DNA of 64,000 nucleotides. Origin: Halogeometricum sp. S1BR25-6 (GTDB lineage: Archaea > Halobacteriota > Halobacteria > Halobacteriales > Haloferacaceae). The stretch covers positions 248,001 to 312,000 of the forward strand of contig NZ_JAMQOP010000003.1 in assembly GCF_031624495.1 (NCBI RefSeq). The letters are read 5' to 3'. The notes below the pieces were generated by a model. That model did no database searches. It had not been told where the DNA came from and was given only the letters and a program-made list of their open reading frames with translations. Made by a program: the position numbers and the translations under genes. Of this stretch, positions 17,326-25,797 are shown in pieces (within the stretch, counting starts at the first letter, position 1; every line of letters starts with the position of its first letter).

Positions 17326-18102
17326 TCAGTACATCACTTTGCCCGCCGAGACGTTGAGGTCTTGCCCAGTCATCTGGTCGGCGTCGGAGGAGCAGAGGAA
17401 CGCGACCGTGTTCGCGACGTTCTCTCTGTTGACTAGTTCGTTCCGAGGGCTCTGACTCTCGGCGTCCGATCGGACCGCCTCGTAGGACCGGCCCGCCGCC
17501 TGTGCCTTCTCCTCGAAGACTCGCTGGATGCGGGGACCGTCGACCGACCCCGGACAGATCGCATTGACGTTGATGTCGTGGTCGCCGACCTCGGCCGCGA
17601 GCGTCCTCGTGAATCCGATGAGCCCCATCTTCGAGGCCGCGTACGGTGTCCGCTGTGTGAGCGGCCGCTTCCCTGTCACCGAGGCGATGTTGACAATGCG
17701 ACCGTATGACTGGGTTTTCATCGATGGAAGCAGCGTCCGGCAGGTGTAGAACGCCCCCCGAAGGTTCACGTCGAGGGTATCGTCCCACTCTTTCGAGTCG
17801 ATGGACTCGCACGGCGCGGTCGGTCCCGCGATGCCGGCGTTGTTGACGAGGCACTCCACGCTGCCGAACTCTTCGAGTGCGGTGTCGACAGCCGATTCGA
17901 CGGATTCGAGGTCGGTAACGTTGGTCTCTATCGCGCAAGCACGCTGATTCTGGGCGTCAACGAGGTCGACGGTCTCCTGCATCTCGTCGGGGTCAAGGTC
18001 GGCGACGACGATGTCGGCCCCCCGTCGTGCCAGTTCGACGCAGATGGCTTGGCCGATACCACGGCCGCCACCGGTGACTAGGGCTGTGCTGTCTTTCTGC
18101 AT
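17326..18102 (-). CDS. Short-chain dehydrogenase/reductase
   Basis: 258 residues from the ATG at 18102 (MQKDSTALVTGGG). Motifs: TGGGRGIGQAI, VVADLD (NAD preference), NNAGIAGP, NIASVTGKR with the catalytic Ser, Tyr-x3-Lys in TPYAASKMG and CPGSVDGP. TATA-like GTTTATCAA sits about 22-32 bp upstream (18124-18134), giving an almost leaderless mRNA. It lies directly upstream of the sugar ABC operon and divergent from BKACE. A sugar or hydroxy-acid dehydrogenase acting on the imported substrate is plausible. Confidence 0.88.
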   Translation of the reverse strand: MQKDSTALVTGGGRGIGQAICVELARRGADIVVADLDPDEMQETVDLVDAQNQRACAIETNVTDLESVESAVDTALEEFGSVECLVNNAGIAGPTAPCESIDSKEWDDTLDVNLRGAFYTCRTLLPSMKTQSYGRIVNIASVTGKRPLTQRTPYAASKMGLIGFTRTLAAEVGDHDINVNAICPGSVDGPRIQRVFEEKAQAAGRSYEAVRSDAESQSPRNELVNRENVANTVAFLCSSDADQMTGQDLNVSAGKVMY

Positions 18103-18281
18103 ACCCTCACATCCCGAACGATGATTGATAAACATTAGGGTTCCATACCGGGGCTCAGCCCCTCACACACGCATCAACGTACTACTGATCAGAAGCAGAG
18201 TAGAATCGAGTCGCACCACGGAACGGCCGTCCCAGACGCGCTCCCGGAAGAATTAACACGATGAAATGGGTGGTTTGGGGT

Positions 18282-19136
18282 ATGCCGTACAGTGGCTACG
18301 AAGATTACTTCGACCGAAAGCTCATCATCTCCGTCGCGACGACCGGTGGACACCACGGAAAGGAGGCAAACCCGAACCTCCCGACCCAACCCGTCGAAGT
18401 GGCACAGGACGTTGCCGCCTGCGAGGAGGCAGGGGCGTCTATCGTCCACCTCCACGCCCGTGACGAACACGGTGAGAAGACGAAGTCGGTTGCTAGGTAC
18501 CAAGAGCTCACGGACGCGATCGACGAGTACTGCGATGACATCATCGTCAACTTCACCACAGGCGGTGGTGGTATCTACCCGCGGGAAGAGCGCATCGCTC
18601 CGGTGCTCGAGACGGATCCACGCCCGGAGGTGGCAACCGTCGACTTGGGTCCCATCAACTTCGGCCAGACGCGGACAGCCGAGAACACGCGCGAACAGAA
18701 CGAGGAGTACGCCGAGCGGATGCGTGAGGCCGGCGTCAAACCCGAACTCGAACTGTTCAACCCGGGCCACATCCCGGAAGCGGAACACCTCATCGACGAG
18801 GGCCTACTGGAGGAACCCTACTGGGCGACGGTCATCTTCGGGATGCAAAACGGGATGCCGCCCGGCCCCCGGAACTTGGAGGCGTTCGTCGACAACTTGC
18901 CCGACCCCGTCGAGTGGCAGTGCCTCGCGGTCGGCAAACACCAACTCCCGATGACGACCGCGGCCATCACGATGGGGGGTCACGTCCGCGTCGGGATGGA
19001 AGACAACGTCTACTACCGGAAAGGTGAACTCGCCGAGAGCAACGCACAACTCGTCCGCCGAACCGCTCGCATCGCGGACGAACTCGAACGGCCTGTCGCG
19101 TCCCCTGCGGAGACCCGAGAGATGCTCGGGCTCTGA
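18282..19136 (+). CDS. Beta-keto acid cleavage enzyme (BKACE, DUF849)
   Basis: 284 residues of the family first described as 3-keto-5-aminohexanoate cleavage enzyme (Kce): a zinc TIM barrel that converts a beta-keto acid plus acetyl-CoA to acetoacetate plus a new CoA ester. Visible are the zinc His-x-His in IVHLHARDEHGE, NFTTGGGG, the substrate loop GKHQLPM and the C-terminal HVRVGMEDNVYY. The start at 18282 (MPYSGYEDYF) is preferred over 18261 because an AT-rich TATA-like run at 18250-18257 lies 25-32 bp before it. It is divergent from the SDR and precedes an IclR regulator. A decayed copy is at 5098-5230. Confidence 0.88.
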   Translation: MPYSGYEDYFDRKLIISVATTGGHHGKEANPNLPTQPVEVAQDVAACEEAGASIVHLHARDEHGEKTKSVARYQELTDAIDEYCDDIIVNFTTGGGGIYPREERIAPVLETDPRPEVATVDLGPINFGQTRTAENTREQNEEYAERMREAGVKPELELFNPGHIPEAEHLIDEGLLEEPYWATVIFGMQNGMPPGPRNLEAFVDNLPDPVEWQCLAVGKHQLPMTTAAITMGGHVRVGMEDNVYYRKGELAESNAQLVRRTARIADELERPVASPAETREMLGL

Positions 19137-19372
19137 ATCCTGGGAGCTCCGCGAAACCCCGGAGAAGCGGTCGATTTTCCACGATATTCGGGAGGCACGA
19201 ATCGTATCTCAACCGCCAACTCGTACCGAACCCTCTCTGTTCTCTGCCCAGTTCAGCTGACTTATCCTCTAAATTGAGAGGAATCCCAACCTCAGGCGGT
19301 CCAGTTCGGTGGTTTCTGGCAACCGTCGGAACTCTAACACTCGCTCGTCGCCCGAAATCGTTTGTGCAGAGG

Positions 19373-19404
19373 CGAATTTTATATACTCTGTGAGTATGTA
19401 TCAC
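19373..19404 (+). repeat. Promoter-like direct repeat, copy 1
   Basis: CGAATTTTATATA, 9 bp, TATGTATCAC. Copy 2 starts 92 bp downstream at 19465 with a spacer one base longer. Confidence 0.6.
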
Positions 19405-19464
19405 ACCCGCACGGTCTTCATTTCACGGACTGTACTTGGGGATTATCTGGCAATTCGCGACACA

Positions 19465-19497
19465 CGAATTTTATATAGTAGCTACGGTATGTGTAAC
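19465..19497 (+). promoter_or_regulatory. Promoter-like direct repeat, copy 2 (TATA of IclR gene)
   Basis: CGAATTTTATATA, 10 bp, TATGTGTAAC, ending 2 bp before the ATG at 19500. The TATA core 19469-19477 has leaderless spacing. Confidence 0.65.
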
Positions 19498-19499
19498 GT

Positions 19500-20267
19500 A
19501 TGAACACCGATAATGGCGGTCGGCGGTTGCAGACCACGACGACCTCACTCGAGGTCATAGAGAAGTTACGCGAGTTGGACGGCGCTCGAGTGACGGAGCT
19601 CGCGGAGGTACTCGATCTCTCACCGAGCACTGTTCACGCACACCTCTCGACCCTCGTCGGCGCAGATTACGTCGTCAAGTCGGGGGACATCTACCACCTC
19701 AGCCTCCAGTTCCTCGGACTGGCAGACTACGTTCGCAACAGGAGAAACGCCTACAGGACCGCCGAATCGTACACCGACCAGCTCGCACAGAAAACGGAGT
19801 GTCGGGCTGTCTTCGCCGTCGAAGAGAACGGACGGGGTGTCTATATGTACACCTACTCCGGAAAACACGCCGTCTGGAAGTACTCCACCGTTGGCAAGCG
19901 GTTTTATCTTCATCAGACCGCCGCCGGAAAGGCCATCCTCTCCCGTCTCCCCGAGGAACGAGTCGTCGCCATCATCGAGGAGTGGGGACTCCCGGCGAGC
20001 ACGGAGAACACCGTTACCGACCGGTCGGACCTGCTCGAGGAACTGGAAGTCGTCAAAGACCGGGGAGTCTCATTCAATAACGAGGAACAACTAGAGGGCG
20101 TGAAGGCTGTTGGCGTCCCCGTGGATGGCTCTGATGGTCGTGTCGCCGGGGCCTTCAGCGTCGCCAGTCCCGCGAATCGAATGACCGAAGATCGGTTTGA
20201 AGAGGAGATTCCGAAGATCCTCCTCGGCGTCGCCAACGAGTTCGAACTCGAGAACTCGATGTCCTGA
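19500..20267 (+). CDS. IclR-family transcriptional regulator
   Basis: 255 residues: an N-terminal winged helix-turn-helix (about 15-75: TTSLEVIEKLRELDGARVTELAEVLDLSPSTVHAHLSTL) and a C-terminal effector-binding domain (about 80-250: YLHQTAAGKAILSRLPEERV, VPVDGSDGRVAGAFSVASPA). Haloarchaeal IclR proteins are known to control sugar catabolism genes next to them. It follows BKACE and the ribose-type transporter, which are its likely targets. Its mRNA appears leaderless. Two palindromes start 27 bp after its stop. Confidence 0.9.
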   Translation: MNTDNGGRRLQTTTTSLEVIEKLRELDGARVTELAEVLDLSPSTVHAHLSTLVGADYVVKSGDIYHLSLQFLGLADYVRNRRNAYRTAESYTDQLAQKTECRAVFAVEENGRGVYMYTYSGKHAVWKYSTVGKRFYLHQTAAGKAILSRLPEERVVAIIEEWGLPASTENTVTDRSDLLEELEVVKDRGVSFNNEEQLEGVKAVGVPVDGSDGRVAGAFSVASPANRMTEDRFEEEIPKILLGVANEFELENSMS

Positions 20268-20293
20268 TATCGACATTACGCATCTAATACTAT

Positions 20294-20317
20294 CATTACA
20301 ACACTAATATTGTAATG
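20294..20317. promoter_or_regulatory. Palindrome CATTACAA-N8-TTGTAATG
   Basis: Perfect 8-bp arms with the 8-bp AT-rich spacer CACTAATA. It is the best copy of a motif that recurs at 20355, 21943, 40189, 50961 and, weakly, 38358. Operator-like. Confidence 0.7.
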
Positions 20318-20354
20318 AGTATCGCGTCCGAGTTATACATCCGTCTTTGCTGGT

Positions 20355-20376
20355 GTTACGATTTTAGTATTGTAAG
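20355..20376. promoter_or_regulatory. Palindrome GTTACGA-N8-TTGTAAG
   Basis: A second copy whose centre is about 60 bp from the first; the left arm is imperfect and the spacer is TTTTAGTA. Confidence 0.5.
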
Positions 20377-21498
20377 TTTCAATCCACTTACGGACGGTCA
20401 AGTCTCTGGGGCGACTTCAACGACTGTACTGATCTGTATTATCTGTCTCTTGCCGGTCAACGACCAACTCACGGCGCGTCAGCTCTCAATCCAGACTTTA
20501 TCAAACATATTAGATTAGACAACACCTGTCTCTGGGTGATCGATATAAACGGATGCTCATCGCTGGGACCGAGAGCGGTCACCGACAGCACCGCCAGCTG
20601 GAGTTGACACTATCCGAAGAATATACTCTGAAGTATTGATGGGAACCCGAATGGATACAAGATTGCCAGAGAGCACAATTTCATACTGGTCGATGGTAAA
20701 ATCCCGGTGCGCTGTCCAGTACAACACTCAGATCCTCTTGGAAATTTTCGTTGAGCGAGGAAAACGAAGTGTTTCGCGTATTCGACGAATATATTTGTGG
20801 CACTATGTGTAGACCAACCACGACTTTTGAATACGTGATGAGAGAAACGTCTCATATCTCACGTCTTTACTCATCTGGTCTCTTGTCTTTCCGAATCTGA
20901 GTCTGCGACAATCTGTCATTGTCAATATCGGCTCGGTCCCTTCTTTCATCGACTGGTAACCGCTTTAGAGGGTAGGGGCACGTCGTGACGGCCTTCAAGG
21001 GGTTAATCGAGAAATCACCTATCCACGCAGGAGCATCGCACCAGCCATCAGTCGATGACGAACACATTCTATCTAATCTACTTTGTCTACTCTAGAGTAT
21101 GAGTATCCAGTCGTCTATGAGCGTAACCGTCAGTTATAGCTCGTTCAAACGATCAGTGTTGGGCCAATGAGCGGTTGTAGACGGAGTTTGGGCATACCGT
21201 GCCACTCGACTGGTTCGGGTTGATGACCCCATCTTTCGGTGAGGGATAGCCTGTGTGCCGGAGAATCGACTCTGTTGAAACCCTTTGAGAGTTACAGGTT
21301 CGGCCGTCGTGTGATCGAATGCAGGCTCTCCCGAAGTCGTGGGTGCTCCAGTTCGTCGAACAAGCAGTTTTCCCGATGGTTCGACGATGTGCAATTTGGA
21401 GGTGAGAACTCCTGCACTGCTTTGTTGAACGCGCCGTTGCTACAGGGCGACCGTATGCATCGAGATACCCAGTCTTAGCTATTGTTCGTCGGGAGAAT

Positions 21499-21523
21499 TG
21501 AGACTACGGAGGCTATAGAACGG
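21499..21523. repeat. 25-bp dispersed repeat, copy 2
   Basis: Identical over 25 bases to 3105-3129, same orientation, again in debris-like DNA. Confidence 0.6.
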
Positions 21524-21942
21524 CTGTGATACGCGGTTTCAATCGAATTAGGCAGCCGAAACCCCGATTTGCGGAACAGTCCGCTATGCTATCCAGTACT
21601 CTAACCCGATTCACATTTCTACGTGGGAAGCCGCGCCCTCGTTCTCCGACCCGGGGAGATTCATCTCGACCAGTACCGCAACGGCGCAGACCATCTACGC
21701 TGAGGGTTACAGTTGCAACTACCCGCCTCAGCGTGTTGCCCAGTTCAGGAAGGAGTTGGAAAGAGATATCTTAGATATAGATGGAAGACGAACAGGCCCA
21801 AGACATTCTAATCAAACCACGTGACGCAGAGTCTATACGCTTCTAAAGGGACTGGGTGGTGGTGTACGCTAATCAATTCAGGTGGACGTCATCGTCCGTC
21901 ATCGATAGTGTAAGATGCTCCAGTAATAGTGGACCAATTTCC

Positions 21943-21964
21943 CTTACAACTATATTTTTGTAAT
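21943..21964. promoter_or_regulatory. Palindrome CTTACAA-N8-TTGTAAT
   Basis: The spacer CTATATTT resembles a TATA box. The left half is the same as the copy at 40189. No open gene starts at the expected distance on either strand. Confidence 0.6.
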
Positions 21965-22098
21965 GGAAAGTGGACGGGGCCACTGAGGGATGGTTCGGCG
22001 AAGTTCTCCGCGTCGCAACGAGAAGTTGGAGAGCAGGATTCCCAGTATAAGTATAAAACCAAATCTATTCCAGGAACTACTTCCACTCAAAAAGGAGC

Positions 22099-22119
22099 AG
22101 TTCCAGTATCACTGGAAAC
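22099..22119. promoter_or_regulatory. Palindrome AGTTCCAG-TATCA-CTGGAAAC
   Basis: The inner arms TTCCAGT/ACTGGAA are a perfect 7-bp inverted repeat. It aligns at 17 of 21 positions with the palindrome at 38456-38476. It lies about 225 bp before the oxidoreductase gene at 22344. Confidence 0.6.
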
Positions 22120-22343
22120 GAGCCGTGGATGGATGAACGACCTGTGAAGATAGCGACTACGCATCAGAGCGATTATACCAACCAGCCCTTGCCACCGACA
22201 CCCATAGACTTATGTTGGCAGATGTGGTCAGCCTCGTTGATGGGTTCGACTTCGGATGAGATTCCAGAAGATTCTCTTGGGATACGAGAGCTCCGCTCCT
22301 GAAGGGAATACCCCAGTTTAGTCGACACAAGACTCTGATAACC

Positions 22344-23441
22344 ATGTCATACAAAGCAGGTATAATCGGAACAGGCGGAATCGCCGGAATGGGAATCCTC
22401 GGGATGCACGACGAGGAGGCCATCGGGACAGAGAAAATCGACGCGAGTCACGCGGGGGGGTACGACAGCACGTCCGGTATCGAGTTGGTCGCGGTGGCGG
22501 ATGTCGACGAAGAAAGTCTCGCCACGTTCGGTGAAGCGTGGGAAATTCCCCCCAGCAGACAGTACGTCGGCCACGAAGCGTTGCTCGCCAGCGAGGACCT
22601 CGACGTCGTCTCTATCTGTTCTCCCTCGTTTCTCCACGACCGACACACAATCGATGTGGCCCGTTCTGCGGCCGACCCGGATGTGATCTGGTGCGAAAAA
22701 CCGATCGCTTCGCGGGTATCGGCGGCCGAGGAGATGGTGGACGTCTGCGAGGAGACCGACACGGAACTCGTAGTCAACCACTCGTTCCGGTTCACGAACA
22801 AACTACAGCGGTTGCAGTATCTGATACAGAACGAGAACCTGCTGGGCGAGATCAAATCCGTCAGCACGCAGTATCGGATGGAGCTGATGCGAAACTCGAC
22901 GCACGTGTTGGACACGCTCGTGTACCTCCTCGACGCGCGCGCGGAGACGGTGAGTGGGTACATCACGGGCGACAATGAGGCGGTGGACACGTTGGACGCC
23001 AGCGAACCGGTCGACGACGCAGGTGGAGGCGGCCACATCGTGATGGACGACGACACGTTCGTATCGGTAGACTGTACGATACCGAGAGAGATGTCCTCGA
23101 TGACGCTGAACTTTATCGGAAGCGAAGGGAAACTCTACCTCAACAACGACGACGGAGAGTGGCGCTACTGGTCGCTCGAAGACGGGGAGCACGTCAGGCA
23201 GGAACTTCCGGGAATCGACGGCGCCTGGACGTGGGAGGACGACTACAAGGGGTCGTTCATGAACGCGGCACACCACATCCAGGACCTCCTGAACGGGGAG
23301 TGCGAGAACTACTCGCCGGGTGCGGAGGCCGCCCGGTCGCTGGAAATCATCGTCGGGTTCTACCTCTCGCACTACACTGGGTCGCGGGTGGACATCCCGC
23401 TCGAACGGCCGTTGCGCGAAATCACGATTAGTTCGTGGTGA
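22344..23441 (+). CDS. Gfo/Idh/MocA-family oxidoreductase
   Basis: 365 residues. The Rossmann motif GIIGTGGIAGMGILG opens the protein, followed by VAVADVDEESL, WCEKPIAS with the family EKP Lys (about residue 120), and an alpha/beta C-terminal substrate domain (about 130-350). NAD(P)-dependent oxidation or epimerisation of a sugar, inositol or uronic acid is the family role. A weak TATA (AGTTTAGTC, 22315-22323) precedes it. It is the first gene of the probable oligosaccharide locus; a second Gfo/Idh protein is at 34917. Confidence 0.87.
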   Translation: MSYKAGIIGTGGIAGMGILGMHDEEAIGTEKIDASHAGGYDSTSGIELVAVADVDEESLATFGEAWEIPPSRQYVGHEALLASEDLDVVSICSPSFLHDRHTIDVARSAADPDVIWCEKPIASRVSAAEEMVDVCEETDTELVVNHSFRFTNKLQRLQYLIQNENLLGEIKSVSTQYRMELMRNSTHVLDTLVYLLDARAETVSGYITGDNEAVDTLDASEPVDDAGGGGHIVMDDDTFVSVDCTIPREMSSMTLNFIGSEGKLYLNNDDGEWRYWSLEDGEHVRQELPGIDGAWTWEDDYKGSFMNAAHHIQDLLNGECENYSPGAEAARSLEIIVGFYLSHYTGSRVDIPLERPLREITISSW

Positions 23442-23705
23442 CTGGTCGGCCGCGCGAAGGAGCCGCATCAGGTTGATCCTATGAGTTCTCAAGCGCGTCG
23501 GTCAGCTCTCTTCGGGAGAGACAGGACGCCCCTACGAGCCGCGTTGACCGAGGTGGAGGCTGTCAGCGGGACGGATCGCGGAAGTCAGGACCCTCGAGAG
23601 GTGTCGAGTCCCCGAAAACGACAACGTGTCTCGGGCCGCAATCAGTTCGTCACTCGGAGAAAAAGAGAGGACCGTCGAGCAGTAATGGAGCGTGATGCGG
23701 CGGAC

Positions 23706-24533
23706 CTACTTCGCTTCGAGCCACGGCGAATCGTCGCGCTCCACGTAGCGCTCCTGACGGTCGATGTCGTCGATGCGCTCGATGTCCTCCTCGTCAAGGG
23801 CGAGGTCGACCGCGTGCAGGTTGTCACGGAGGTGCGCTTCGCTGCTGGCTTTCGGAATTACGCGGACGTTGTCCTTCGAGAGCAGCCAAGCGATCGAGAC
23901 CTGTGCTTCGCTCACCTCGTGTTTCTCCGCAATCGATTCGAGCACGTCGTTCTCGAACACGTTGCCGCGTGCCAGAGGTGAGTACGCGATCAGCCAGATA
24001 TCGTGTTCCTGCGCGTACTCGAGGATGTCGTCCTGATGGAGGAAGGGGTGCATCTCCATCTGAAGCGCCAGCGGCGTCTCGTCGAGCACCTCTAAGGCTT
24101 CGTCGAGCAGATTTATCGAGTAGTTGCTGAGTCCGACGTGGTCGATAACCCCGTCCTGTTTGAGTTGCTCGAAGGCAGAAAGCGTCTCTTCCGCGTCGTA
24201 GTGGAGAACCGGCCAGTGGACGTAGAGTAAGTCGAGACGCTCGACATCCATTCGTTCACAGCTCTTTTTCGCCCCCTCGATCACGCCGTCGTAGTCCAAC
24301 CCGAACTTCTCCGCGTGGACTTTCGAAGCGACGACGACATCGTCGCGTTCGACGTCCGCCCGGTGGAGACCGCGACCCACGCTTTCTTCGTTTCCGTAGT
24401 AGTGGGCGGTGTCGATGTGCCGATACCCCAGTTCGAGTGCCGTCTGGACGCTGTTCGCGCACTCGTCCGGGTCGGTGTTCTGCCACGTACCGAGGCCTAT
24501 CGCCGGAAAATTGCTTTCTGGTGGCTGCATCAT
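23706..24533 (-). CDS. Aldo/keto reductase
   Basis: A 275-residue AKR TIM barrel that reduces aldehydes or ketoses with NADPH. The catalytic tetrad is visible: Asp in RHIDTAHYYGNE, Tyr in the same block, Lys in VVASKVH and His in YVHWPV. The cofactor-binding VIPKASSEAHLRDN is near the C-terminus. TATA-like AAAATCTAATAC sits about 24-33 bp before the start. It is convergent with the oxidoreductase at 22344 and divergent from the IclR gene. May process a sugar released by the locus. Confidence 0.9.
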   Translation of the reverse strand: MMQPPESNFPAIGLGTWQNTDPDECANSVQTALELGYRHIDTAHYYGNEESVGRGLHRADVERDDVVVASKVHAEKFGLDYDGVIEGAKKSCERMDVERLDLLYVHWPVLHYDAEETLSAFEQLKQDGVIDHVGLSNYSINLLDEALEVLDETPLALQMEMHPFLHQDDILEYAQEHDIWLIAYSPLARGNVFENDVLESIAEKHEVSEAQVSIAWLLSKDNVRVIPKASSEAHLRDNLHAVDLALDEEDIERIDDIDRQERYVERDDSPWLEAK

Positions 24534-24709
24534 CCCATAGGACGACGACGGGGTGTATTAGATTTTCGGACGTCGGCGTCATACGCGATGTGATGCTTTA
24601 GGAGAGACGCAACAGAGGGTTACCGCTGCCGCCGCGTGAGGAGGGATACTGCCGAGTTATCGCTATTGTGGAGAATAATTTATCATGTGTGAAGATATGT
24701 ACCGTACGT

Positions 24710-25477
24710 ATGAGCACCACACGAAACAACGGCACCGTGAAAACGGCCCGAACAACGTTCCAAATACTCGAAGAACTGAAGCGGAAGAACGGGGCGACAG
24801 TGACGGAACTCACCGAGGAGTTCGACCTCTCGAACAGCAGTATCCACAACTACCTGAGCACGCTCGAAGAGGACGGATACGTCATCAAGAACGGCACGGA
24901 GTACAAGGTCGGGCTTCGACTTCTCGACCTCGGTGGGTTCGCTCGTCGGAACCGGCACATCTACGACATCGCGAAATCGGAAGTGACGGCGCTGGCGGAG
25001 TCCACCGGCGAGATGGCGAATCTCGTCGTCGAGGAGAAGGGAAAGGGAGTGTATCTTCACCGCGCCCACGGTAACAAGGCCGTGCGGACCGACTCGTACG
25101 TCGGACAGCGGGTCCACCTCCATAACACGGCGCTGGGGAAGACAATTCTCGCGCATTTACCCGAAGAACGTGTCGATGAAATCATCGAGCACCACGGGCT
25201 TCCGCGCACGACGCCGAACACCATAACGACGCGCGATGCGTTGCTCGAAGAACTCGAGACGGTTCGCGAAGCGGGCGTCTCGTTCGATGACGAAGCCCGT
25301 GTCCAAGGGCTCCGATGCGTCGCGGTTCCGATCATCAATAACAACGACAGAGTCGAGGGCGCAATCAGCGTCTCCGGCCCTACGAGCCGGCTCCAAAACG
25401 AATACTTCACTCGGGAACTCCCCGAGGAACTGAAGAGCGCTGCCAACGTCATCGAACTGAACATTACGTACATGTGA
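24710..25477 (+). CDS. IclR-family transcriptional regulator
   Basis: 255 residues starting MSTTRNNGTVKTARTTFQIL. Winged HTH at about 15-75 (NGATVTELTEEFDLSNSSIHNYLSTLEEDGYV), effector domain at about 80-250 (HLHNTALGKTILAHLPEERVDEII, VAVPIINNNDRVEGAISVSGP). The ATG at 24710 is chosen over 24668 because a TATA-like ATAATTTATC (24675-24684) lies 26-35 bp upstream. The bases before the start (GTACGTATG) resemble those before the regulator at 19500. It precedes the peptide-type ABC operon, its probable target. Confidence 0.9.
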   Translation: MSTTRNNGTVKTARTTFQILEELKRKNGATVTELTEEFDLSNSSIHNYLSTLEEDGYVIKNGTEYKVGLRLLDLGGFARRNRHIYDIAKSEVTALAESTGEMANLVVEEKGKGVYLHRAHGNKAVRTDSYVGQRVHLHNTALGKTILAHLPEERVDEIIEHHGLPRTTPNTITTRDALLEELETVREAGVSFDDEARVQGLRCVAVPIINNNDRVEGAISVSGPTSRLQNEYFTRELPEELKSAANVIELNITYM

Positions 25478-25797
25478 CGGGGACGTAATCCCGTATCACT
25501 CCGACGTTCGTTCGCTCTTTCGAGTGATTCGTTCGCCGGTTATTCGCGGTTCCGGGCGCTGTTCTCGCCGCGGGAACGCCCGCAGTCTCCGGCCGGTTCA
25601 AAGGCGGCCATCAGCGACGCGACCCGGGTAGAGCCGACGGACAGCCGGTGTACCCCAGCAATCTATAAGTATGAGTATCTTCAACACGGCTGTGATGCCC
25701 GTTCAGAGTAGTTTATTCGGTCGCTGCGCGACCCTCGGGTGTGCTATTAAGAGACACACACCGAGCGCGTGTACGCGCCACTGGAAGGTGATCGTCG
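25478..25797. promoter_or_regulatory. Upstream region of the ABC transporter operon
   Basis: 320 bp with no gene. TATA candidates are ATCTATAAG near 25664 and CTATTAAGAG at 25742-25750; the latter is flanked by imperfect complementary arms (CTCGGGTGTG / CACACACCGAG). A Shine-Dalgarno-like GGAAGGTGATC (25785-25795) stands immediately before the ATG at 25798, so unlike most genes here this one seems to have a true leader. Confidence 0.55.

Larger units (their letters stand above)
19137..19499. promoter_or_regulatory. IclR upstream region with duplicated promoter element
   Basis: 363 bp with no gene. It carries two copies of CGAATTTTATATA (19373-19385 and 19465-19477), each followed 9-10 bp later by TATGTRTMAC. 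The second copy is positioned as the TATA box of the regulator gene, about 23-35 bp before its ATG. The duplication could be tandem promoters or an auto-regulatory site. Confidence 0.6.
20268..22343. other. Gene-poor 2-kb region with palindromes and debris
   Basis: AT-richer than its surroundings, with no reading frame of haloarchaeal character. It contains two tandem TTACAA/TTGTAA palindromes (20294, 20355), a third (21943), a GTTTCCAG-type palindrome (22099) and the 25-bp dispersed repeat (21499). An open stretch of about 70 codons ending near 21824 (NPIHISTWEAAPSFSDPGRF...) ends like a protein C-terminus but is unrecognised. Probably degraded mobile or catabolic DNA that has kept regulatory sites. 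Confidence 0.55.

Noticed and set aside
5093-20931. TTGTCAATATCGG shared at 5093 and 20919
   Set aside because: Only 13 bp and unlinked to other similarity; could be chance.
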